In this document: positions 9,178 to 17,512 of the stretch, in pieces
How positions within the stretch are numbered: position 1 is the first letter of the stretch
Layout: every line of letters begins with the position of its first letter
Assembly: GCA_958296405.1 (NCBI GenBank)
Contig: OY282519.1
Coordinates: forward strand, 3,208,132 to 3,272,131
Length of the DNA stretch: 64,000 nucleotides
Reading direction: 5' to 3'
Source: an uncultured Pseudomonadales bacterium
GTDB taxonomy: Bacteria > Pseudomonadota > Gammaproteobacteria > Pseudomonadales > Azotimanducaceae
Made by a program: the position numbers and the translations under genes
The notes under the pieces: generated by a model
The model's input: the letters and a program-made list of their open reading frames with translations, nothing else
Told to the model about the DNA's origin: nothing
Databases searched by the model: none

Positions 9178-9462
9178 TCACCCCACATAGTAGAAACGGG
9201 GGTCAGTCGGCGGTGTCGCGATGCCCAGCAACACCGGCTCCGCCCGTTCCTCAACGCGCAGAAGGGCGAATCGATCCTCTCGTTCGTTGATCAGCCGGCG
9301 CCCCTGCACCAGCAAAGTCTTCCGCTCCAACGAAGTGAGAAAGCATTCGAACACAGACTTCTGCCCACCCGTCGCGTACGCCTTCACCGCACGATGCACC
9401 TGGTGCCGGCGGGAGTCGCTGGCCACATCGTATGCGGCAATGAAGAGTGATCGATTTGACAT
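9178..9462 (-). CDS. cas2: Cas2, CRISPR adaptation protein (first copy)
   Basis: 94 residues from the ATG of MSNRSLFIAAYDVASDSRRH, which places the conserved Asp in the first strand. KSVFECFLTSLERKTLL and FALLRVEE follow the Cas2 fold pattern. The start at 9462 is preferred over an upstream in-frame TTG because it has GGGGACGAG upstream and gives the normal Cas2 length. It leads a four-gene adaptation unit cas2-cas1-cas1-like-cas2. The 132 bp before it is the only large gap on this side of the locus and carries the shared near-palindrome at 9524-9538. Confidence 0.93.
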   Translation of the reverse strand: MSNRSLFIAAYDVASDSRRHQVHRAVKAYATGGQKSVFECFLTSLERKTLLVQGRRLINEREDRFALLRVEERAEPVLLGIATPPTDPRFYYVG

Positions 9463-9523
9463 GGCTCGTCCCCGTGCAAGAAAGATGCACACAGTGAACC
9501 ATCGCGGAGCGCAGCTCGCATGG

Positions 9524-9538
9524 TTGGCAAGGTTGCCG
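9524..9538. promoter_or_regulatory. Near-palindrome TTGGCAAGGTTGCCG upstream of the adaptation genes
   Basis: A 15-bp sequence with core GGCAAGGTTGCC, located 62 bp upstream of the cas2 start. The identical 15 bp occurs upstream of cas6 (21000-21014) and an 11-bp core upstream of cmr1 (17501-17511). Probably a shared regulatory site of the cas units. Confidence 0.45.
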
Positions 9539-9594
9539 GATGAGCGGCATCGGGGATCGGCTGGCGGAACAGTCGCCGTTGGTACCCATCTTCT

Positions 9595-10869
9595 CTACAC
9601 CTCTGGCGGCTCAGTGGGTAGCTGGGTAGGCTCCTTGCGCAAGCCTGCATGCTCGCGCAGCATCGGCAGAAACCGGTCCGCCGTCCACTGCTCGAGATCA
9701 TGCCAAGCACCGCTGGACACCGGATGGAAGCCGTGAGCGAGAATCGAATGGTTGCGCTTTTCCGAGTGAGCGAGCATTCGCTGGGCCTCGCGGTCGGCGA
9801 ACTGTTGGCAGGCGCCCTTGCACCGGGCTGCAACGATCTTCCAAGCGTTCGAGAGGCCAATCCTTACGTTCCCATCATCGCCTGCTGCGAGATCCATGCC
9901 GCTCGGCAGTTGATCGTGTGGAAACGCCTTCGTCTCGAAGCCCAACTGTTCTTTGATTTGCCACTGCGCCGTCCACTCAAGCAGGCGATACCAACGCGCT
10001 GTTGCATCATCGAACCGCCCTTGCGCAGCGCGTCGCTTTGCATTCAGCCAGAGGTCGAATAGCTGGGCAGGTTGGCGTCTTTCGCCGGCGCTCGTTAAGA
10101 GCTTTAGGTTTGGCACTAGATCGGGATAACGCTCCATCAGATCCGACCGGAAGGGTTCAACCAAGCGCCATGCCTCCTTGTGATCAAAGCGATCCCAACA
10201 GGCTAGCGCACGGCTCAAGGAGTGCGCGAAGAAGAACGTCTCGCCCAAACCCGGAGTGTTGATGCGAGGGCTCATCGTCTGCAACCCTTCTGCCGCCTCT
10301 TGGTAGGCGAACCGGCGCCAGCCATCCAAATGTACCGCCATGGCACTGCGTAGACGCAACGCATCCACGCTCGCAACCATCGACTGTTCGGTGCCGCCGG
10401 ACACCTGCTTCATATTGGTTCGCGGGCCGGTCACCAACCGCAACTCCACATCGTCGAACTCCAACGCGGCAACCACTAGCGCCGCAGTCATCGTTTTCGT
10501 GCCTCCAGTGTAATCCGCCACAAAAAAGTGCTGGGGGTACTGCTGCAATAGCGTGGTGATAGACCTTCGAATCACCTCGACGGCACCGTCCAAATCGTCG
10601 GCTGGCACCGTGCGGCACTCAAACTTGCCCTCTGCAAGGTGCGCTTGCGTTGGAATGTTGGGCAACGTCGGCTTCTCATCTTGTGCTTCGCTTCGAATGA
10701 CAAGACCGGACCCCTCAATTTGCACGATGGACCCGGGGCGACCAGATTTGCCTGCCGTGCAAAAGAAACAGACGTAATCCGGTTTCAAATCTTTGATCGC
10801 CCGCAGAATCGGCTGGTGGGTCCCACCGACGGTGCAGAGGAGAACGGTAGGCATCTTCGATCGGGGCAT
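9595..10869 (-). CDS. CARF-HEPN protein of the TIGR02710 type, cyclic-oligoadenylate effector
   Basis: 424 residues. The N-terminal Rossmann-like CARF domain shows VLLCTVGGTHQPILRAI at its start and ADYTGGTKTMTAAL, the signature loop of this family, near residue 120. The C-terminal third is helical and contains RNHSILAHG, an R-x6-H motif as in HEPN ribonucleases. Family knowledge: CARF domains bind cyclic oligoadenylate made by Cas10, and HEPN domains cleave RNA. It follows cmr6 after 18 bp in the same operon. Start: ATG 10869, or ATG 10854 (MPTVLLCTV), which fits the domain edge slightly better. Confident on CARF; the HEPN assignment rests on one motif. Confidence 0.8.
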   Translation of the reverse strand: MPRSKMPTVLLCTVGGTHQPILRAIKDLKPDYVCFFCTAGKSGRPGSIVQIEGSGLVIRSEAQDEKPTLPNIPTQAHLAEGKFECRTVPADDLDGAVEVIRRSITTLLQQYPQHFFVADYTGGTKTMTAALVVAALEFDDVELRLVTGPRTNMKQVSGGTEQSMVASVDALRLRSAMAVHLDGWRRFAYQEAAEGLQTMSPRINTPGLGETFFFAHSLSRALACWDRFDHKEAWRLVEPFRSDLMERYPDLVPNLKLLTSAGERRQPAQLFDLWLNAKRRAAQGRFDDATARWYRLLEWTAQWQIKEQLGFETKAFPHDQLPSGMDLAAGDDGNVRIGLSNAWKIVAARCKGACQQFADREAQRMLAHSEKRNHSILAHGFHPVSSGAWHDLEQWTADRFLPMLREHAGLRKEPTQLPTEPPEV

Positions 10870-10887
10870 CGCAGTTCGCCTAGAACG

Positions 10888-11910
10888 CTAGCTCTCCGTG
10901 TCCGGGGGCAAGTAGATTGCCTTCGTGCTCCGAGCCGCCCGGCTAGGCGGGCTATCCCACCAACCTTCCTTCTGCCAACGGCGACGAATGTCCTCAAAGG
11001 CCTCTCGCTTGAGATCCAGATCCTCGATCTCAGCCCAACGTCCTGCAAGTGGACGGCCACGCAACGTGTCATCTTTCGATGCACGGTGTTCTTTCATCAG
11101 CGCCTCAACGGCGTCGTCCACCCAATTGCAAGTCGGTTCCGGCTTTACGATGGCGTCGCACAGGAAGAAGCCATATCCCGCTCGAGTCTTCGCCCCAATT
11201 CCTCGCGTATGCAGTGCGTCCGTCAAAATCTCGCACGCTAGCCCGAGCCATGCGTTAGGACCTTCCATCACAAAGAAGAAATCTCCTTGCACCGCCACCT
11301 GTGCATTGGGCACGGGGCTATCCCAATCCGTCGCTGGACACTGGCCTCCGGTGCCGTAGTACTCCTTGTGGTGGCTGGTCACCACCTCCGCCACCAGCGG
11401 AGACTCTGCCGAGTCGGGCACCCACCAAACGTCGTGGAAACCGATCAGTCCAGCGAGGCCGGCAGGGTGGTGCTGAGTCGGTTCCGAACCGAAGAGTTCC
11501 CTACACACCGCGCGGCCTTCGTCGCCCTTGCTGCCGAATCGCTGTCGCGCACGGGCGCCGACAACACCCTTCACGCTAGAGCCTGGGATGTACGGCATGC
11601 CGTAGCTGTGGCTGATGGCGCAACCGATCTCCAAAGCGCCCTCACCCGCGGTGCCGATGAAGAGCCGCGACTCAAGGCGCAGCGTTATCTGGGAAAAGCG
11701 CTGCTGGTCCGCCGTTGCATCCTTCCAGCGACGGAAGGCGTTGCGGTACAGGCAGCTTGTAGAGACATTGCATATCTTCTGTATGTGTTTGGTCTTGGCT
11801 TCTTCCTTGGCATGCGCTTCCCAGCCTCGCTGCAGGAGCAAGCCGGCGTGTTGGTCGCAAGCCGCTTTGTACAACTCTGGCAGGCTCTTCCTCATCAACG
11901 GAGTCGACAT
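10888..11910 (-). CDS. cmr6: Cmr6, RAMP subunit of the type III-B effector complex
   Basis: 340 residues. The RAMP core is clear: RLESRLFIGTAGEGALEIG, then YGMPYIPGSSVKGVVGARAR (the G-S-S-x-K-G loop), GLIGFHDVWW, and late GIGAKTRAGYGFF (glycine-rich loop). Cmr6 caps the 3' end of the crRNA filament together with Cmr1. The ATG overlaps the cmr5 stop as ATGA. The first ~70 residues are a helical, basic extension. It is the last Cmr gene, followed by the TIGR02710-type gene. Confidence 0.92.
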   Translation of the reverse strand: MSTPLMRKSLPELYKAACDQHAGLLLQRGWEAHAKEEAKTKHIQKICNVSTSCLYRNAFRRWKDATADQQRFSQITLRLESRLFIGTAGEGALEIGCAISHSYGMPYIPGSSVKGVVGARARQRFGSKGDEGRAVCRELFGSEPTQHHPAGLAGLIGFHDVWWVPDSAESPLVAEVVTSHHKEYYGTGGQCPATDWDSPVPNAQVAVQGDFFFVMEGPNAWLGLACEILTDALHTRGIGAKTRAGYGFFLCDAIVKPEPTCNWVDDAVEALMKEHRASKDDTLRGRPLAGRWAEIEDLDLKREAFEDIRRRWQKEGWWDSPPSRAARSTKAIYLPPDTES

Positions 11911-12338
11911 CAGGCACTGCCCCCAGCGGCGTGTGTCTGATCTTCAGTGTGCCGGTCTCCCCGATCTTTCAGCAGGCCCTGCGCATAGCGCTTGATCCAC
12001 CCACTGGCCTCCAACGCATGCCGCGTGAGCTGCATCCACCGTTGCGGGTCGTCGCTGCCGATGATCTCTTCGTGAAGCTGCCCGACGTCGTTGCCTGCAC
12101 TGACAACGTCGGCGGCCTGCAGCACAGCGTTCAGGTCCCCAAGCAGCGCCTTGTGTTCGGTTTGGCACTTGGCGATGAGAAACCCCGTGGCTTGGGCGAG
12201 GCCATTCTGCAAGATCATGCCCGGCAACGCCTGCGCCAAGGATCGGTATTGTTCTTTCTCCTTGTCCGGCAAGCCAACTCGCGCGGCCACCCGCCGGTAT
12301 GCCTCTCGCGCCATCAAATGTGTGCGGGTGGTGATCAC
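11910..12338 (-). CDS. cmr5: Cmr5, small alpha-helical subunit of the type III-B complex
   Basis: 142 residues, helical. Begins ITTRTHLMAREAYRRVAARV and contains the Cmr5 pattern YRSLAQALPGMILQNGLAQA then TGFLIAKCQTEHKALLGDL. Cmr5 lines the minor filament of the Cmr complex. Coupled to cmr4 (4-bp overlap, start at 12338) and to cmr6. Confidence 0.93.
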   Translation of the reverse strand: MITTRTHLMAREAYRRVAARVGLPDKEKEQYRSLAQALPGMILQNGLAQATGFLIAKCQTEHKALLGDLNAVLQAADVVSAGNDVGQLHEEIIGSDDPQRWMQLTRHALEASGWIKRYAQGLLKDRGDRHTEDQTHAAGGSA

Positions 12339-13237
12339 GAGGCGCTCTCCTCGGCGAGAAAGCGAACCAAGCCATGTCCAACGGAAGCGTTGCCGCCAAG
12401 TTGCAGCAGCGTCTCGCCATTCGGCATCGCTCTGGCGAGTTCGTCTTCCGAGCGACGGTCACCCGGCCTAGAGGACGCGGAGAGGGTGAAGACACCCCAA
12501 AGCATGGATTCGGCGGGCAGGTTTTCCTCGTACCAGAGCGCACCCCTCTTCACCGTTCCCGTCTCTGAATCTATAGCGACGCGCGCTCGTACTTCGGTGG
12601 CCGTCTCGGCCAGAAAATCCATCACATCGTCCGGCAGGATCGCGAAGCGGGCCATCACGTCGCACTGTGAATCGTTATCGCCGGGATAGACAACCGCAGC
12701 CACATGGTCCGCCCACTTCTTCGCCGATTCAGCCTCGCTCGCTTCTAGATCGACGTCCTCAAGCACGACCTTCGCGTTTGCCTCGCCACGCCCCTTCACT
12801 GTGTTGGCAGACCCGGGCGGGATCAGCGCCACGTTCTGCTCTGGCACCTCCGTGGGCGGAGCAGCCCTTCCGGCCCGCTTCAGATCACGCGCATAGCGAC
12901 CGAGGATGAACGGGGACGTTGCATAGCACACGATGCCGCCAAGGCTACGTACCGGCAGCGCCAATAGGCTCGCGTCGCCAACGGCCAAAGCGCCGGCAAA
13001 TGCCCCCTTATCGTCAGTCACCCCGCTTGGCCCAAACAGGGCCTCAGCATCGCCGTCGCTCGCGTTGGAAGCAACCTCATCCCGCAGCACGCCGCGCAGC
13101 GACGATCCGGGGACGATAGGCAGCTTCGTGGCGCGCGCCCGAGCAATCGGCAAGTCCACCACGCCGTCGGACTGCCCGATTCCGCAGTGCAAGGCGGAGA
13201 GGGCGTGCAGATGGAACAATCTAGGCTGCAGTTTCAT
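12335..13237 (-). CDS. cmr4: Cmr4, backbone RAMP subunit and target-RNA nuclease
   Basis: 300 residues. RAMP motifs: LHALSALHCGIGQSDGVVDL (with the loop Asp region that cleaves target RNA in Cmr4), PIVPGSSLRGVLRDEV, and the C-terminal glycine-rich LLQLGGNASVGHGLVRF. Cmr4 forms the repeated filament along the crRNA guide and cuts the bound transcript at 6-nt intervals (family knowledge). The start is 13 bp after cmr3; the end overlaps cmr5 by 4 bp. Confidence 0.95.
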   Translation of the reverse strand: MKLQPRLFHLHALSALHCGIGQSDGVVDLPIARARATKLPIVPGSSLRGVLRDEVASNASDGDAEALFGPSGVTDDKGAFAGALAVGDASLLALPVRSLGGIVCYATSPFILGRYARDLKRAGRAAPPTEVPEQNVALIPPGSANTVKGRGEANAKVVLEDVDLEASEAESAKKWADHVAAVVYPGDNDSQCDVMARFAILPDDVMDFLAETATEVRARVAIDSETGTVKRGALWYEENLPAESMLWGVFTLSASSRPGDRRSEDELARAMPNGETLLQLGGNASVGHGLVRFLAEESAS

Positions 13238-13250
13238 GCTTGTTTTTTCC

Positions 13251-14513
13251 TTATGACTTTGCCGCCAGCGGCGTCCAAGGGCCCGGCACGGCTAGGCCGA
13301 ATCCGTCTAGCCGGTCCTGTTCGTCATCACTCACATTGGCCAGCCACAGTGCCCGCAACGCTTCCTCGTCGACACCCTCGATAAGTCGAAACCAATAAGT
13401 CGCGCCACTAGGCACGAGCTTGCGCGTCGGGCGAGGCTCGCGTTTGACGAGATCCCATCCGGAGTGCGCCTGCCAGCGCTCCAATGCCGCGGCGCAGAGC
13501 TGTAGCCGCAAGCCCGGAACAGTTGGCGGGCTGCCGATCAACTCCGCGTCCAGCCAACCTGGCAGATGGCCAGCCGAGAAAACGCCCGGCGTCAACAGCG
13601 TCAAGCAGATGCCGCCGGAGTTGGCAATGTCCGGCAGCCAGCCAGTTGGGGGAGTTGGCCAGACGGTCGGCGCCATCGGTTCCAGTGCGCTGAGGCGGCG
13701 CTCGCCGCCGAGATGCACCAAGGCCGGCCCCAAGGCTTCGCAAGAACGCGCGAGCAGCCGCAGCCCCCCGGTGGCCGCATCGTCAGCGCGTCCGCCATCC
13801 AGCACCAAGCCCTCCGTCTGAAACAGCTTGCCGTCGGTGGCGGCCCCTCGCCGCCGATCGATGGCTACATGAGTTCGCCGGTCCGGAGCGCCGGGCGACC
13901 AGCCGCATCGACCAAGCGCTTCAACCTTCACGTCCTCACCACGCCGAAAGTCCAGCCAGTGCTTCAGTGTCCACCAGAGGGGGCCGCTAGCCGGTTTCCC
14001 ATCGACTTGCTGCGTTAGCTGAAGCGGCGACAGGCCGTTCGGCAAGTCTGAACCACAGCCTGCATCAAAGGCGCTTGGCTTGGCGCGAACGCAAACTGTT
14101 GATTCACCAACACGGAAGTAATGGGCATCGGCCGGCTTCGGCAACAACACCGTGTCTTGACGGTCGAGCAACAGTGGCCCAGAAACGGCGAGCGCTCGCA
14201 GATGCGAACCAAAATCTTGCCCCGTTTCTCGCGCCCAAGCCGTTCGCAAACATCCGGCAAGCGTGGAAGGTGGCGGAAACCGCGGCGCTTCTGGGCCGGA
14301 TTGGCCGTCGAATGGCCGGCCGGAGCGAATAATGAGGGGCGCAAGCGGATCCAAAGCCACGGTGGTGCTGGCAGCCCATGCGGCCTGTTCCGGTGCCGAA
14401 GCCGCCGCCATAGGGGCGCTGGGCGTCTTGGCTCGGGCAGCAATTCGCGCCTGCCTGCTTGGGTTGTGTTGCCGGCGCTGCTTGCCGCGCCCCTTCTTGC
14501 GCTTCTTGCTCAT
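13251..14513 (-). CDS. cmr3: Cmr3, crRNA 5'-tag-binding subunit
   Basis: 420 residues. After a basic, disordered N-terminal ~45 residues comes the Cmr3 core: LDPLAPLIIRSGRPF, FPPPSTLAGCLRTAW (RAMP loop), VLLPKPADAHYF, and near the end TLLTPGVFSAGHLPGW. Cmr3 sits beside Cas10 and holds the 8-nt crRNA tag. The long KR-rich leader (KKRKKGRGKQRRQH) is unusual and may bind RNA, or the real start may lie downstream. Overlaps cas10 by 4 bp. Confidence 0.88.
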   Translation of the reverse strand: MSKKRKKGRGKQRRQHNPSRQARIAARAKTPSAPMAAASAPEQAAWAASTTVALDPLAPLIIRSGRPFDGQSGPEAPRFPPPSTLAGCLRTAWARETGQDFGSHLRALAVSGPLLLDRQDTVLLPKPADAHYFRVGESTVCVRAKPSAFDAGCGSDLPNGLSPLQLTQQVDGKPASGPLWWTLKHWLDFRRGEDVKVEALGRCGWSPGAPDRRTHVAIDRRRGAATDGKLFQTEGLVLDGGRADDAATGGLRLLARSCEALGPALVHLGGERRLSALEPMAPTVWPTPPTGWLPDIANSGGICLTLLTPGVFSAGHLPGWLDAELIGSPPTVPGLRLQLCAAALERWQAHSGWDLVKREPRPTRKLVPSGATYWFRLIEGVDEEALRALWLANVSDDEQDRLDGFGLAVPGPWTPLAAKS

Positions 14514-16252
14514 CGTTCGCCCAGCTCTGCGGCCACCCTGGCGGAGAGCCAGCGTGCCACGATCAGCAGATCCGCCACCTGGGCAAGCGGCTGCCCGTGA
14601 ACCCGTCGTTCAATGAGTTCGCGCTGCTCGGCGGCAATTTTCTCACCAACACCGGTTCGAGCCCGATCCAACAACAAGCAAATGTCCGCGTTTCGCATGC
14701 CATTGGCGCACTCGCTGCTGTCGCCGCGAAGCCACCACAAACGGCGATCGATGCCGCGCAAGTCGTAAGCGATGCGGGAAGGGAGCTTGCCGTCTCGAAA
14801 CGCGCCGATGGCGGAGCGCAAATCGTTCAACGCCGCCGCGTCGTCCCATTTCAGGCGCACCCGGTGTTCGCCGCCCGAGCGAATGCCCAAGACGATCGCC
14901 AGCGCGTTGCGCGGGCTGTCGCAAAGGCTGCCCTTGGCAAGGCGCTCTGCTTCTTCCGCCCGCGCGCGCAGCGCCCCCAACGGTTCCATGAAGTGACCAA
15001 GGCCGAGGCCCACAGAGAGCGTGGGCGAATCGCCGGCATCGATGTTCAACTCCGCCGCGACAGAAGCGAGACGCTCCTTGAAGGCCGCGGCCAATTCCTC
15101 CGCGCATCGAATCGACCGCGCCAGCGGTACCAGCGCCAGCACGTCATCGCCGCCGGCATAGATGGCATGGCCGCGGTGATGCTGGACCACTTCGCGAACG
15201 CGCGATGCGAAGCTTTGCAGGGCACGGGACATCATTCGTGATTGATCCACGTCGCTGGCCTTGGATAGGAACTGGCCCATCCTGTCTCCATCGGCCTTCA
15301 GGATCGCGGCGTAGGGAACCGGATACCCCCGGCCAATCCAACCCACACACTCCTGCAAGCCCCTGAGCTTTTGCTCTTCGTCTTTGTCCTCGGTTTGTGA
15401 GAGCGCCCGGTCCAGCCGAGACGGGTACAGCAACTGCGCGTCGTACGGCAAGGCGCGGTATGCGCCATCGTTGCCGCCCACCCGCGTCGCCAGCCCCAGC
15501 CCGACCATGGGTTTATAGGCTTGCCGCAGGCGATGTCGCTGTTCCCCGGTGAGCGACTCCTCGATCCAAGGATCAGCCGCAATGCGGGAATACGCGGTGA
15601 ATTGCTCTGAATCACCGGCCATGCGTTTCATCACGCCAAGCGCATCAAGCTGCTCGTTATCCGACAGGCCGAGTTTCCGCCGGGCGCGGCGGTTTTGTGG
15701 CGGCTTGGGCAGCACGGTTTCAAAGGCCCCATCCAACGAAGACTTCGGCAGCCCTGCCGTCGCCAAAGGCGGGCAAGGACGAAAATCTCGTGTCGCCTTG
15801 CGGGCCGCGAGCACACGGCCAAGCCGCCGGCCCGCCTCTCCGTAGTCCTCGCCGAGTGGCACCCAAGCCGCGTAGCACTCTAAGATGGTGTCCACTTGTG
15901 CGCTCCAAACATCCTCACGCAGCGGTTCCGCGAGCTTCTTCCGAGCGTTTTCGCCAAGCGCGACCAACCACGCCGCCGCAGTGTCCTTCGCTCCTTGGCA
16001 CAGATCACGAACGGCCTCCGCATCCGGCGCGGCAACTTCGGCCCGAAGGATGTTTGAAACGTTGGGTTCCTCCAACGCATCCAAGGGAGGGAAGATCAAG
16101 CAACCCGGATGGTGCTTGTGCAACTCGCGCGCGGCCGCTCGGGCCGCTTCTGACAGGAGCCACGATCCACACCACAGATCTCGGGTGCGGCGGGCGGCGC
16201 CGATTAAGCTCTGAACGGGCCCAAGGGACAACGCTAGAAGGTAACGGGTCAT
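14510..16252 (-). CDS. cas10: Cas10/Cmr2 without HD domain, cyclic oligoadenylate synthase subunit
   Basis: 580 residues. Begins directly with the first Palm region (LALSLGPVQSLIGAARRTRD), so the N-terminal HD nuclease domain of long Cas10 proteins is absent. The second Palm domain carries HAIYAGGDDVLALVPL, an intact GGDD active site for ATP cyclisation, followed by the usual LSVGLGLGHF strand. The first Palm keeps YAAILKADGDRMGQFLSKA. Expected role (family): crRNA-guided binding of foreign transcripts switches on cyclic oligoadenylate synthesis, which the three CARF proteins here would sense. With no HD domain the complex should not cut ssDNA through Cas10. Overlaps cmr1 and cmr3 by 4 bp each. 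Confidence 0.95.
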   Translation of the reverse strand: MTRYLLALSLGPVQSLIGAARRTRDLWCGSWLLSEAARAAARELHKHHPGCLIFPPLDALEEPNVSNILRAEVAAPDAEAVRDLCQGAKDTAAAWLVALGENARKKLAEPLREDVWSAQVDTILECYAAWVPLGEDYGEAGRRLGRVLAARKATRDFRPCPPLATAGLPKSSLDGAFETVLPKPPQNRRARRKLGLSDNEQLDALGVMKRMAGDSEQFTAYSRIAADPWIEESLTGEQRHRLRQAYKPMVGLGLATRVGGNDGAYRALPYDAQLLYPSRLDRALSQTEDKDEEQKLRGLQECVGWIGRGYPVPYAAILKADGDRMGQFLSKASDVDQSRMMSRALQSFASRVREVVQHHRGHAIYAGGDDVLALVPLARSIRCAEELAAAFKERLASVAAELNIDAGDSPTLSVGLGLGHFMEPLGALRARAEEAERLAKGSLCDSPRNALAIVLGIRSGGEHRVRLKWDDAAALNDLRSAIGAFRDGKLPSRIAYDLRGIDRRLWWLRGDSSECANGMRNADICLLLDRARTGVGEKIAAEQRELIERRVHGQPLAQVADLLIVARWLSARVAAELGER

Positions 16253-17436
16253 GAGCGGTTCCGCTGTGCTTTGAAGTAATGCATGAAGGCCGACAACACG
16301 TCTTCGCCTCGCCCCCGCATCGGCTCAATCTGATCCGCCAACCGTTTGCGGTTGTCGGCGTCGGCTGGCCACGCTGCCACCGATTGCCCCTTGCCAGCGG
16401 CAGCGCCCCTAAGCGCCACGGTCACGCCGATGCGTTCCTTCCAGCCAGGCAACAACAGGGCTAGCGGGCGATGCGCCTGGCCATCGAAATACGGGCGCAG
16501 GATGAGTGGGCTCGCCATGCGATCGTGCTTTTCCGCGGGTTCAAGCGTGGCGTCACTCGGGTCACTTTTGTCCTTGAAATGAAAGACGATCGGCAGGCCA
16601 AATGCGGCGCGAGGAAAGAAGCCATCTACTGAGTGCTTTGGCTCAAGCGACCACTGGCCAGCCTTGCGCCGGATCGTGTCTGCCTCGGGCCAGTTGCTGC
16701 GCCCAGGTCCCTTGCCACCGCCACGCCCATGCGGCGCTTGACGGAACCCCTCAAGTCGCTCAATGGCGCGTTGCCAAGCATCTGAAGCATTGGCGGCGGC
16801 CGGGCCAACCTCCATCCACCCCCCGAGCGCTTGGACTTCGTCGACAGACACCGGCTCGTGGGCAGACGCCGTCACCGCGCCAAAGCCACGCCGCGTTCGC
16901 GCCCCCACGCCGCCGAAGCTAGCCCACCAACGAATGCACTCACGTACCCGGCCGCGTTGCCCTTCATCAAGGCGATCATCAAAGCTGATCACAGCCTTGA
17001 AGGCGTAGCCCTCTTGTAGCAAGCACGGATCCTCACCGGGTTCCAGAATCAATCCATACGAAGGCAGGCGCAATTCGCTCTTGGGCCGCAAGCGCCTGCC
17101 CGCCGGCTCGCCTTGCACACGCAGGCCCACCATGCTGGCTTTGGCGTCACCGCCCGCAAGCCCGCCCCAGAGCTCGCGCTCCTCCCGAAACAGATCCTTG
17201 GGGCTGAGCCGACCGTTGCGGTTGTTCAAGAGACGCCACCAGAACCGCAGTTGACCGCGTATGCCGCTCGCGCGTATCGGCATCGCTTTGTCCACCTGTC
17301 CGGCGGCCACCCCACCGCCGTACATCGGCGTGGCCAAACTGCACTCCAACATCTCGCTCGATTCGGCACCTGCGGAGCTGGCGTTCCAGAGCTCTCGCGC
17401 CCTGTCCGCGCTGATGGTGGGCTGGCGGCGCCTCAT
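16249..17436 (-). CDS. cmr1: Cmr1, RAMP subunit of the type III-B complex
   Basis: 395 residues from the ATG at 17436 (GGAG eight bases upstream; a TTG two codons earlier is less likely). Typical N-terminus EMLECSLATPMYGGGVAAGQ, then MPIRASGIRGQLRFWWRLLN, which is the diagnostic Cmr1 motif, and later WWASFGGVGARTRRGFGAV. A C-terminal RAMP domain follows (SPLILRPYFDGQ). Cmr1 and Cmr6 form the head of the complex at the crRNA 3' end. First gene of the cmr unit, preceded by a 70-bp gap containing the shared near-palindrome. Confidence 0.95.
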   Translation of the reverse strand: MRRRQPTISADRARELWNASSAGAESSEMLECSLATPMYGGGVAAGQVDKAMPIRASGIRGQLRFWWRLLNNRNGRLSPKDLFREERELWGGLAGGDAKASMVGLRVQGEPAGRRLRPKSELRLPSYGLILEPGEDPCLLQEGYAFKAVISFDDRLDEGQRGRVRECIRWWASFGGVGARTRRGFGAVTASAHEPVSVDEVQALGGWMEVGPAAANASDAWQRAIERLEGFRQAPHGRGGGKGPGRSNWPEADTIRRKAGQWSLEPKHSVDGFFPRAAFGLPIVFHFKDKSDPSDATLEPAEKHDRMASPLILRPYFDGQAHRPLALLLPGWKERIGVTVALRGAAAGKGQSVAAWPADADNRKRLADQIEPMRGRGEDVLSAFMHYFKAQRNRS

Positions 17437-17500
17437 GCACAAACTCCGTCAAATCCTTGAAGGCAGAGCATACTCGGTGAGCGCGTTGCCTCGAATCGTC

Positions 17501-17511
17501 GCAACCTTGCC
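17501..17511. promoter_or_regulatory. Shared 11-bp core (GCAACCTTGCC) upstream of cmr1
   Basis: Reverse orientation of the GGCAAGGTTGCC core found upstream of cas2 and cas6. It lies between the csx1-like stop and cmr1, next to ATAATGG on the minus strand. See 9524-9538 and 21000-21014. Confidence 0.4.
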
Positions 17512-17512
17512 A

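Noticed and set aside
14510-16252. HD nuclease domain in Cas10
   Set aside because: The protein starts at the first Palm region; no HD motif precedes it in this frame or in the upstream gene.
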